DNA of 13,402 bases from RGIG2161 sp964525525 (GTDB taxonomy: Bacteria > Bacillota > Clostridia > Oscillospirales > CAG-272). The notes beneath the pieces were generated by a model. The model was not told the origin of the DNA and did not search any database. It worked only from the letters and a program-made list of their open reading frames with translations. A program made the position numbers and the translations under genes. How positions within the stretch are numbered: position 1 is the stretch's first letter; every line of letters starts with the position of its first letter. Where the stretch lies: contig CAZGHD010000052.1 in the NCBI GenBank assembly GCA_964525525.1, positions 1-13,402 of the forward strand. The letters are read 5' to 3'. Positions 7,257-12,710 of this stretch are shown piece by piece.

Positions 7257-7285
7257 TTGATTTTGTTACGGAAATATGCTACAAT
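7257..7285 (+). promoter_or_regulatory. Promoter for the FAD oxidoreductase gene
   Basis: TTGATT (7257-7262), a 17-bp spacer ending in TGC (extended -10) and TACAAT (7280-7285). The two divergent -35 elements are 23 bp apart, so a regulator bound between them could control both directions. Confidence 0.7.
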
Positions 7286-7323
7286 TTACGGTAATACAGT
7301 AACATCCCAGAGGAAGATAGATT

Positions 7324-8670
7324 ATGAAAAATATTACGTTACCCATTCAAAAGGAATATAAGTGCGACGTGGCGGTATGCGGCGGCGGGATCAGCGGATT
7401 TGCGGCGGCAGTTTCGGCGGCGAGAGCCGGAGCGAGCGTCATTTTGATCGAATCGGGCGGGTTTCTCGGCGGTACCGCGACCAAGGGTCTGGTCGGGCCG
7501 TTTATGACCTGCTATGATGCCAAAGGGGAAAATCAGATCATCAAGGGCCTCTTTTCGGAGCTGGTCGAGCGTATGGTGGCGGACGGCGGTGCCGTTCCTC
7601 CGGAAAATTGCCGCGGCGGGGACAGCTACAGTGGCTACCGCACTGCCGGGCATATCGGAGTTACGCCGTTTAATTACGAAACGCTCAAGTCAACTACCGA
7701 AAAAATGTGCCTTGAAGCGGGAGTCAAGCTCCTTTACCACACCTCGATCATCGGCTGTGAGAGAGAGGACAGACAGATAACCCACGTTTACGCCGCTGAT
7801 CCGAACAAGATCATTTCGGTTTGCGCCAAAACGTTTATAGATACCACCGGCTCTGCCCTCATCGCCGAAAAAGCGGGACTTGAAACCATGCGCGGAAATG
7901 ACGACGGTATTCTTCAAACCGCGTCCACCTTTTTCGTAATTTCGGACGTGGATAAAGAAGCGCTGGACGGTTATATGGCACAGCACTCGGAGATGCGTGC
8001 CAGATTCTTTATGGACGAGATCGAAGCGGGTAAAAATGACGGCAGTTTCCCGTGCGGAACCAACAAGCTTCGTATTTTTGAAAATCCTGACGGAACCTGG
8101 GCGGTCAACATGGCGCAGATAGACGAACAGCTAAACGAGCTTGATAACGAGGCTGTCACGCAGGCGGAAATAGACCAGCGTGAGCAGATCTCGCAGATAG
8201 TTGCGTTTTTGCGTGAGCACATTACGGGGCTTGAAAACATAAAGCTGGTTGCAACCGCGTCTGACATCGGAATCAGAGAAAGCCGACGGATAATCGGAAG
8301 AACGGTATTCTCGCTTGACGACGTCAAAAACGCCCGTAAATTCGAGGATCGCATCGCCGTTTGCGCGAATTCCGTGGATATTCATCAGAAAAACGGGGTA
8401 AGCTATTCCGCCCACAATTCGGAAAACTATTATATCCCGCTGTCCTGCCTTGTCGCGCGGGACGTTGACAATCTTCTCACCGCGGGCAAGAGCCTGTCTG
8501 CCGACCGTTACGCCTTCGCCGCGGTGCGTGTCATGCCGCCCTGCGTTGCCATGGGCGAGGCTGTCGGAGTCACGGCGGCAATCGCGTCTGCCAAAGGCAT
8601 TCCGGCGGCAGAGGTGCCGTTCACCGAAGTGCAGAGCGTACTTCTGCAAAACGGCGCGTATCTTGGATAA
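7324..8670 (+). CDS. FAD-dependent oxidoreductase (PF12831 type)
   Basis: Encodes 448 residues, with GAGGA (7310-7314) 9 bases before the ATG. A Rossmann FAD-binding motif lies near the N-terminus: CDVAVCGGGISGFAAA (about 14-29), with the ribose-binding Glu at 43 (LIESGG). FLGGTATKGLVGPF follows. The C-terminal half has ADRYAFAAVRVMPPC and MGEAVGVTAA, the usual second FAD-contact region of this family. PF12831 flavoproteins are common in carbohydrate and secondary catabolic clusters, but few have known substrates. Divergent from the GH95 gene with a shared intergenic region, it may oxidise a sugar or other part of the released glycan. That role is inference. No signal peptide, so cytoplasmic. 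No clear terminator follows, only a hairpin without a T-run. Confidence 0.85.
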   Translation: MKNITLPIQKEYKCDVAVCGGGISGFAAAVSAARAGASVILIESGGFLGGTATKGLVGPFMTCYDAKGENQIIKGLFSELVERMVADGGAVPPENCRGGDSYSGYRTAGHIGVTPFNYETLKSTTEKMCLEAGVKLLYHTSIIGCEREDRQITHVYAADPNKIISVCAKTFIDTTGSALIAEKAGLETMRGNDDGILQTASTFFVISDVDKEALDGYMAQHSEMRARFFMDEIEAGKNDGSFPCGTNKLRIFENPDGTWAVNMAQIDEQLNELDNEAVTQAEIDQREQISQIVAFLREHITGLENIKLVATASDIGIRESRRIIGRTVFSLDDVKNARKFEDRIAVCANSVDIHQKNGVSYSAHNSENYYIPLSCLVARDVDNLLTAGKSLSADRYAFAAVRVMPPCVAMGEAVGVTAAIASAKGIPAAEVPFTEVQSVLLQNGAYLG

Positions 8671-8684
8671 AGATAAAATGGGAG

Positions 8685-8708
8685 GTGAATGAACGAAGTT
8701 CATTCCAC
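8685..8708 (+). other. Stem-loop after the FAD oxidoreductase gene
   Basis: GTGAATGAAC (8685-8694) pairs with GTTCATTCCAC (8698-8708) with one bulged base around a GAA loop. There is no T-run, so it is more likely an mRNA 3'-end structure or part of the repeat patch than a terminator. Confidence 0.5.
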
Positions 8709-8955
8709 CGACCCACGGCGGTACGAATGAATTACCGCGAAACAAAAACGGTGCGGTCGCGACCGCACCCTACAACAACCCGATAAAATTATATATAACT
8801 TCGTAGGGGTTGGTCGCGACCAACCCGCGGCGGCACGAACAAATTATTGCGAAACAAACCCTCTCCGTCATCTATCGGTGCCACCTCCCCCCGAGGGGGA
8901 GGCTACTACCTATTAAATTTCCGATAACCTCGTAGGGGCGTACACGCCCGTTTTT
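8701..8955. repeat. Intergenic palindromic repeat patch
   Basis: This gene-free stretch is almost all repeats. Two 35-bp direct copies (8712-8746 and 8824-8858) differ at six positions, all transitions. Two perfect 20-bp palindromes share the core GGTCGCGACC, with centres at 8759/8760 and 8816/8817. The phrase ATAACYTCGTAGGGG occurs before the second palindrome and again near 8924-8938, where a GGGCG-TACA-CGCCC hairpin follows. CTCCCCC...GGGGGAG near 8885-8902 can also form a hairpin. It resembles the dispersed GTAGGGGCG-type intergenic repeats of gut Clostridia. No ORF is credible here. Confidence 0.75.
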
Positions 8956-8975
8956 ATACCTTCCGAGAAGGGATT

Positions 8976-9248
8976 TTATCCTTTTTTGAAATTCCACGCA
9001 TCAAGAAGAAAGGATACGGCAAATTCGCATCCTTTAAAAAATGCTTTTTTAGAAAAGCAACTATGGATTTCACATAATGCATCAACGTATGCTTCAATAG
9101 CGTCTTTTTGATCCTTTGTCAGTGCGTCATTCACAATTCCGTGTTTGTCCGCCGCCTTTTTTACAAGCGCTCTTTCTTCCTCGGTATCGATTTCTGCACA
9201 TTCTATCTCAAGGTAATCGCTCCATAATTTTTCAAGTGTTTTTCTCAT
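8976..9248 (-). CDS. Small DUF6809-like protein of unknown function
   Basis: Encodes 90 residues, rich in charged residues and probably helical. The pattern of a short acidic N-terminal half followed by LTKDQKDAIEAYVDAL and a C-terminal FFKGCEFAVSFLLDAW helix resembles the DUF6809 family of small Bacillota proteins, which has no known function. There is no signal peptide or membrane span. The nearest ribosome site, GGAGGAG (9268-9262), is 13-15 bases from the ATG, which is long. The start codon overlaps the stop of a 14-codon ORF, so translational coupling is possible. It is divergent from a small XRE regulator, and its promoter is covered by palindromic operators, so it is probably repressed by that regulator. 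Confidence 0.6.
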   Translation of the reverse strand: MRKTLEKLWSDYLEIECAEIDTEEERALVKKAADKHGIVNDALTKDQKDAIEAYVDALCEIHSCFSKKAFFKGCEFAVSFLLDAWNFKKG

Positions 9249-9292
9249 TATAATTTATAATCTCCTCCGAATTTGCATTCAGACGAATGCAT
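9248..9292 (-). CDS. Possible leaderless 14-codon upstream ORF
   Basis: ATG at 9292 reads MHSSECKFGGDYKL and stops at TAA (9250-9248), overlapping the next ATG by one base (TAATG). The minus-strand promoter (-10 at 9304-9299) places the predicted transcription start on the A of this ATG, so translation would be leaderless. The GGAGGAG motif lies inside this ORF. It could couple translation to the downstream gene or be a chance ORF. Confidence 0.3.
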   Translation of the reverse strand: MHSSECKFGGDYKL

Positions 9293-9343
9293 ATAATCAT
9301 TATAGCATTCATTTGAATGCTTGTAAAGCATTTTTTTGAATGC
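9275..9343. promoter_or_regulatory. Three operator palindromes GCATTC-N4-GAATGC
   Basis: Copies at 9275-9290, 9305-9320 and 9328-9343; the last has GCATTT in its left arm. Centres are 30 and 23 bp apart. The middle copy fills the spacer of the leftward promoter. The third abuts the leftward -35 and lies just upstream of the rightward -10. The first is just downstream of the leftward start. This is the expected layout for an autoregulated divergent repressor, most simply the XRE protein encoded at 9395. Confidence 0.85.
9299..9327 (-). promoter_or_regulatory. Promoter for the DUF6809-like gene
   Basis: On the minus strand TTTACA (9327-9322), a 17-bp spacer that is almost entirely operator copy 2, and a perfect TATAAT (9304-9299). 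Binding of a repressor to the spacer would block RNA polymerase directly. Confidence 0.85.
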
Positions 9344-9345
9344 AG

Positions 9346-9354
9346 TGATATAAT
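9346..9354 (+). promoter_or_regulatory. Extended -10 promoter for the XRE regulator gene
   Basis: TGATATAAT gives a TGn extension plus a perfect TATAAT (9349-9354). No good -35 hexamer is found 16-18 bases upstream, where operator copy 3 lies. Occupancy of that operator should compete with polymerase, consistent with autorepression. Confidence 0.6.
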
Positions 9355-9394
9355 ATATCTTAAACATAACCTTTATCGGAATTGGAGATAGCAT

Positions 9395-9613
9395 ATGTAT
9401 ATTTATCAAAGATTGAAGGACACCAGAGAAGACGCGGATAAAAAGCAAGAGGATATAGCTTTTATTTTAAATATTACAAGACAGCAATATCAGCTTTACG
9501 AAAGCGGAAAGCGCGAAATGCCGATGCATCATTTTATAACCTTGGCAAAGTATTACAACGTTTCTCTCGACTACCTTGCAGGACTTATTGACAAATCGAA
9601 GAAGCTTTTTTGA
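9395..9613 (+). CDS. Small XRE-family helix-turn-helix regulator
   Basis: Encodes 72 residues, with GGAG (9384-9387) 7 bases before the ATG. Nearly the whole protein is one Cro/C1-type HTH domain (PF01381): KKQEDIAFILNITRQQYQLY (about 16-35) contains the two DNA-contact helices, and LAKYYNVSLDYLAGL (about 51-65) is the conserved closing helix. There is no ligand or dimerisation domain beyond this, typical for short phage-like or toxin-antitoxin-like repressors. It is divergent from the DUF6809-like gene, and the shared 147-bp region carries three matching palindromes. It most likely represses that gene and itself. The binding assignment is inferred from position only. Confidence 0.88.
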   Translation: MYIYQRLKDTREDADKKQEDIAFILNITRQQYQLYESGKREMPMHHFITLAKYYNVSLDYLAGLIDKSKKLF

Positions 9614-9619
9614 TAAAAA

Positions 9620-9645
9620 CAGACTGTTTTTCGGAAACGGTCGCT
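9620..9645 (+). other. Stem-loop after the XRE regulator gene
   Basis: GACTGTTTT and GAAACGGTC pair, with G-T wobbles, around a short TCG loop. No T-run follows; the next structure is the strong bidirectional terminator at 9646. Confidence 0.45.
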
Positions 9646-9684
9646 AAATAAAAATTCCCACGTAAAACGTGGGAATTTTTATTT
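9646..9684. terminator. Bidirectional terminator between convergent genes
   Basis: A perfect 17-bp stem (9646-9662 with 9668-9684) around TAAAA, with T-rich tails on both strands. It serves the XRE gene (+) and the zinc-ribbon gene (-). It overlaps the stop codon of the latter (9685-9683) by two bases. Confidence 0.9.
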
Positions 9685-10477
9685 ACTGCTCTTCGCTTTG
9701 AATGAAATACTGATTTATAAGTACCACCGCTATGATGCCGGCGGCGGTGATGCAAGCGGAGGAAATTGCTGCCGGAATGCTGCTTCCGACCGAAAAAAGC
9801 GCCGCAATTCCGTTAAACACGCTGTATACGATCAGCCAATTTTTCGCCGCGCGGGGATTGACGAGGTCGATACTGCCTGAATTTATACTCTGATACACCG
9901 ACTTTGCAAAACGGTGTATTTTACGCATACCCAAGATATTGAATACCAATGAGATTGCACTTGCAACGATAAACACAGCCGCTACAGTCCAGCCAATGAA
10001 AACAGAAAATACCCGTGCAAAATCACTGTTGTAAATTTCGGGGAACTCTTGAATAAATTCCCAAACGATAATTTCAACAACATTCGTGCTTAACATCAAA
10101 ACTGCCAAGATAACTCCGCAAACGATAAGTATGATAGCCCCAACGTTAGCTAACACGTAATTTGCGTAAACCGTTCCGCTGACGCAGCGCAGGTGCTTTG
10201 CGCTCGCAATTCCCTTGCGCGCCTGCGAATACGTAATCCACGTAAACACCGTTAACAGAATGTTGACAACTGATAATCCGCCGACCGCGAGCGAGAACGC
10301 GCATGAACATGTCATCAAAATGCAGATAGCCAAAAACATACTGCTTTTTAACACGGGCAGGAACTTTTCTGCCGCAGGATTTGATACTATAGCCACGGTC
10401 TCTCCCGCTGCCGCACCGCAACACGGACAGTGCGCAAACTCCTGTTCAGAGTCAAACCCACAACTTGTACATTTCAT
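9683..10477 (-). CDS. Zinc-ribbon multi-span membrane protein, function unknown
   Basis: Encodes 264 residues, with GGGAGG 8 bases ahead of the ATG. The N-terminus is a compact zinc ribbon, with Cys3-x2-Cys6 and Cys17-x2-Cys20 (CTSC ... CPCC). Roughly five to six hydrophobic spans follow (near 46-66, 70-90, 108-133, 155-186, 214-236 and 238-258). A soluble stretch around 186-212 contains MRKIHRFAKSVYQ. Zinc-ribbon plus membrane proteins of this kind are common in Clostridia and largely uncharacterised, and I do not recognise a named family. It is divergent from another small membrane protein at 10716, which may hint at linked expression, but the promoters are separate and about 120 bp apart. 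Confidence 0.7.
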   Translation of the reverse strand: MKCTSCGFDSEQEFAHCPCCGAAAGETVAIVSNPAAEKFLPVLKSSMFLAICILMTCSCAFSLAVGGLSVVNILLTVFTWITYSQARKGIASAKHLRCVSGTVYANYVLANVGAIILIVCGVILAVLMLSTNVVEIIVWEFIQEFPEIYNSDFARVFSVFIGWTVAAVFIVASAISLVFNILGMRKIHRFAKSVYQSINSGSIDLVNPRAAKNWLIVYSVFNGIAALFSVGSSIPAAISSACITAAGIIAVVLINQYFIQSEEQ

Positions 10478-10511
10478 AAAATTCGCCTCCCATATAGAGT
10501 GATTTTATTTA

Positions 10512-10540
10512 ATTATACAATAAAACCCCGTGGATTGCAA
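10512..10540 (-). promoter_or_regulatory. Promoter for the zinc-ribbon membrane protein gene
   Basis: On the minus strand TTGCAA (10540-10535), a 17-bp spacer and TATAAT (10517-10512). The start would be near 10505, giving a leader of about 28 bases. Confidence 0.75.
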
Positions 10541-10556
10541 TAGAGATTTTAAAGCT

Positions 10557-10591
10557 TTAGTATTGCGGAGACCAACTTTATGCAATACTAA
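10557..10591. other. Perfect 10-bp stem-loop between divergent promoters
   Basis: TTAGTATTGC (10557-10566) pairs perfectly with GCAATACTAA (10582-10591) around a 15-base loop. It lies upstream of both divergent promoters rather than inside either predicted transcript. On the minus strand a short T-rich segment precedes rather than follows it. It could be a regulator site or a remnant structure. Confidence 0.55.
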
Positions 10592-10652
10592 CAAAAACGA
10601 ACACCGTTAAATGCGCAAAACGGAGATTCAACAATATATCACTTGAATACTA

Positions 10653-10681
10653 TTGACAATCATTTGACCGTGTGGTATAAT
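10653..10681 (+). promoter_or_regulatory. Consensus promoter for the DUF4234-like gene
   Basis: TTGACA (10653-10658), a 17-bp spacer ending in TGG, and TATAAT (10676-10681). Both hexamers match the SigA consensus fully and the TGn extension is present, so this promoter should be strong unless repressed. Confidence 0.9.
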
Positions 10682-10715
10682 TTCACCATAAAATAACATA
10701 TGTAAGGAGAACACT

Positions 10716-11165
10716 ATGGCATACAAATATCCCTATGACTACGAAGACAAGAAATATGAGCCCCCGAAGCTGCAAACCAACAGAAGTATGTGGAAACTTT
10801 TTGTTTTTAACGTTTTAACGCTTGGTATATACGGCATCATATTTTTCGTTCCTCTTTCTTTTGACCTGGATGCGGTCGACCCCAAAAGAGAACGCGGCAA
10901 AACGATGAATTACGCCGCGGCATATATCCTTTCGCTTTTTACTTTTTCTATAGTTATTACCGTTTGGCACTATCATATAGCATCGCGTATAGAGGAAGCT
11001 TTGGCGCGGCGTGAGATTGATTATAAATTTAGTACCGGTGATTTTTGGAAATGGTATTTCTTTGGTTCTTTTATATTGGTTGGACGGTTTATATATTTTT
11101 ACAAGCTTTGCAAAGCTATGAACTTACTTTGCCAAAGCTACAATGAAAAGCCTGTGCTTGAGTAA
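10716..11165 (+). CDS. DUF4234-like small membrane protein
   Basis: Encodes 149 residues, with AAGGAG 6 bases ahead of the ATG. After a tyrosine- and lysine-rich soluble N-terminus of about 20 residues comes LQTNRSMWKLFVFNVLTLGIYGI, the typical opening of DUF4234 proteins: a short TNR(S) motif leading into a membrane span with a TLGIYGI turn. Further spans lie near 66-88 and 112-130. DUF4234 proteins are small bacterial inner-membrane proteins of unknown function. The gene is a single transcription unit with a consensus promoter and its own terminator, and is divergent from the zinc-ribbon membrane protein. Confidence 0.75.
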   Translation: MAYKYPYDYEDKKYEPPKLQTNRSMWKLFVFNVLTLGIYGIIFFVPLSFDLDAVDPKRERGKTMNYAAAYILSLFTFSIVITVWHYHIASRIEEALARREIDYKFSTGDFWKWYFFGSFILVGRFIYFYKLCKAMNLLCQSYNEKPVLE

Positions 11166-11177
11166 GAGAAATCGAGA

Positions 11178-11206
11178 AAAACAGCCACCCGCATGGTGGC
11201 TGTTTT
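11178..11206 (+). terminator. Terminator after the DUF4234-like gene
   Basis: A 12-bp perfect stem, AAAACAGCCACC (11178-11189) with GGTGGCTGTTTT (11195-11206), around CGCAT, followed by GTTT. It starts 12 bases after the stop codon. Confidence 0.85.
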
Positions 11207-11268
11207 GTTTCAACGTAAAGGACGTCAGTATTTTGTAATAGAAATTTTGAGACATTAGAAAAATCTCA

Positions 11269-11305
11269 ATTATTCATTTTGCATTATTCATCATTCATTA
11301 TTCAT
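11269..11305. repeat. Three short direct repeats ATTATTCAT, 14-bp period
   Basis: Copies at 11269-11277, 11283-11291 and 11297-11305. The surrounding 180 bp (11207-11386) holds no credible gene, only AT-rich DNA and a weak TTGAGA/TCTCAA inverted repeat just before. It could be a simple repeat tract or a spaced binding array upstream of the transporter promoter. Confidence 0.6.
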
Positions 11306-11386
11306 CCCTCTCCGCAAAAACCTCGCCGTTTCGCTCAAAAAATCAAAAAAATTCCTTCTATATTTATATAAATCAACAGAAGAATA

Positions 11387-11415
11387 TTGACATTATTTCA
11401 AAAAAGCTGTATACT
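11387..11415 (+). promoter_or_regulatory. Promoter for the branched-chain amino-acid transporter operon
   Basis: TTGACA (11387-11392), a 17-bp spacer and TATACT (11410-11415). The predicted start falls at about 11422, on an in-frame ATG that would be leaderless. The better start is the ATG at 11452, with GGAGG ahead of it. Confidence 0.8.
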
Positions 11416-11451
11416 GTATCTATGAATTCTATTTACGGAGGTTTAACTGAT

Positions 11452-12621
11452 ATGAAATTCACTAAGATTCTCTCCCTCGCGCTTGTCGCTGGGTTCTGCC
11501 TCGGAATGTTCGCAGGCTGCGGCAAGGTAAATTATTCTGAAAACAAAACTGAATACGTCAACGGCGTTTCCGGTCCTCTTACCGGCGGCGCGGCTATGTA
11601 CGGCGTTGCCGTTGCTAACGCGGCTCAGATCGCGGTTGACGAGATCAACGCGGCCGGCGGCCTTAACGGCGTTAAATTCAAACTGGTCGTTACCGACGAT
11701 ATGCACGACTCTGCCAAGATCTCCACCAACTACTCCTCTATGTACGAGGGTGGCATGCAGGTTTCTCTCGGTACCGTTACCACCGCTCCCGGTCTTGAGT
11801 ATAAGAACCTCGCCGCTGACGACAACGTATTCTTCCTCACTCCCTCCGCTTCCGGCGACAAGGTTCCCGAATTTGCAAACGGCTACCAGATGTGCTTTGC
11901 AGACGGTAACCAGGGTAAGGTTGCGGCTGAGTACGTAAACGCTAACTTCAAGTCCCAGACCATCGGTATCTTCTACAAGTCTGACGACCCGTATTCAAAG
12001 GGTATATTCGACCAGTTCAAGGCTAACGTTGACGCATCGGTTACTCTCGTTGAGACCACCTTTACCGACGCTAACACCACCGACTTCTCCGCTCAGATAG
12101 ACACTCTCAAGGATTGCGGCTTCATCTTTATGCCCATCTACTCCACCCCCGCGTCTCTGTTTATGACCCAGGGTAAAGACCTCATGAAATCTGACGCCGT
12201 TTACTACGGCTGCGACGGTTTCGACGGCATCGAGAACATCGAAGGCTTTGACATCACCGCTATCCCGCAGGAAGTTACCATGCTTTCTCACTTCAACTCC
12301 AAGGCGACCGAAGGTAAGGCTAAAGAGTTTATCGACAAGTACGTTGAAAAATACGGTGCTGAAACTCTCAACCAGTTCGGCGCATCCGCTTACGACTGCG
12401 TTTACGCTATCTACGGCGCGATGAAGAAGGCTATCGACGAAGGCAAGAGCATTCCCGTAAACATTTCCGCGTCCGACCTCTGCGAGATACTCAAGGATCA
12501 GTTTAACGGCGGTTACTCCCTTACCGGCGCAGTTACCGGTGACGGTAGCGCGATCTCCTGGGAGTCCACCGGCTACGTTAACAAGGGTGCTATCAAGTAC
12601 GTAATCAAAGAAGCTAACTGA
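11452..12621 (+). CDS. livJ: ABC transporter substrate-binding lipoprotein, branched-chain amino-acid type
   Basis: Encodes 389 residues. The ATG at 11452 follows ACGGAGG by about 10 bases and starts a classic lipoprotein signal: MKFTK, a hydrophobic core, then FAGC with the lipidated Cys at about 23. The mature part matches the Peripla_BP_6 fold (PF13458): GPLTGGAAMYGVAVANA and AVDEINAAGGLNG near residues 41-75, then the typical two-lobe pattern including FFLTPSAS and TIGIFYKSDDPYSKG. It would bind leucine, isoleucine, valine or a related compound outside the membrane; specificity cannot be read. A LivH-type permease follows. Codon use is strongly biased to C-ending codons (ACC, AAC, GAC, CTC) relative to genes further left, suggesting high expression. 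Confidence 0.92.
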   Translation: MKFTKILSLALVAGFCLGMFAGCGKVNYSENKTEYVNGVSGPLTGGAAMYGVAVANAAQIAVDEINAAGGLNGVKFKLVVTDDMHDSAKISTNYSSMYEGGMQVSLGTVTTAPGLEYKNLAADDNVFFLTPSASGDKVPEFANGYQMCFADGNQGKVAAEYVNANFKSQTIGIFYKSDDPYSKGIFDQFKANVDASVTLVETTFTDANTTDFSAQIDTLKDCGFIFMPIYSTPASLFMTQGKDLMKSDAVYYGCDGFDGIENIEGFDITAIPQEVTMLSHFNSKATEGKAKEFIDKYVEKYGAETLNQFGASAYDCVYAIYGAMKKAIDEGKSIPVNISASDLCEILKDQFNGGYSLTGAVTGDGSAISWESTGYVNKGAIKYVIKEAN

Positions 12622-12647
12622 TTTATAATCCCCGTGCGTAAAAATCA

Positions 12648-12688
12648 AAACTGCATATACCGCAGAACCCCTGCAGTATATGCAGTTT
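12648..12688 (+). other. Intercistronic stem-loop between binding protein and permease genes
   Basis: A perfect 13-bp stem, AAACTGCATATAC (12648-12660) with GTATATGCAGTTT (12676-12688), and an inner GCAG/CTGC pairing in the loop. Only a short T-run follows. It may act as a partial terminator or 3' stabiliser, so that the binding protein is made in excess over the membrane parts, as is common in ABC importer operons. Confidence 0.7.
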
Positions 12689-12710
12689 ATAACTATTATA
12701 AGGAACAAAA

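Noticed and set aside
8131..8745. Minus-strand ORF (204 codons)
   Set aside because: Antisense to the FAD oxidoreductase C-terminal half. Its first codons read through the intergenic repeat, which explains the similarity to the leader-derived peptides upstream of the glycosidases.
8701..8955. Possible CRISPR array or tandem repeat locus
   Set aside because: The repeats are palindromic, only two to three diverged copies are present, spacing is irregular and no cas gene is nearby.
9248..9448. 66-codon minus-strand ORF upstream of the DUF6809-like gene
   Set aside because: Most of it runs through both promoters and the operator array and antisense to the XRE start. Only its last 14 codons could be translated from the predicted transcript, and those are listed separately.
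11422..11451. Ten-codon N-terminal extension of the binding lipoprotein
   Set aside because: It would be leaderless and would place extra residues before a normal lipoprotein signal, while GGAGG precedes the ATG at 11452.
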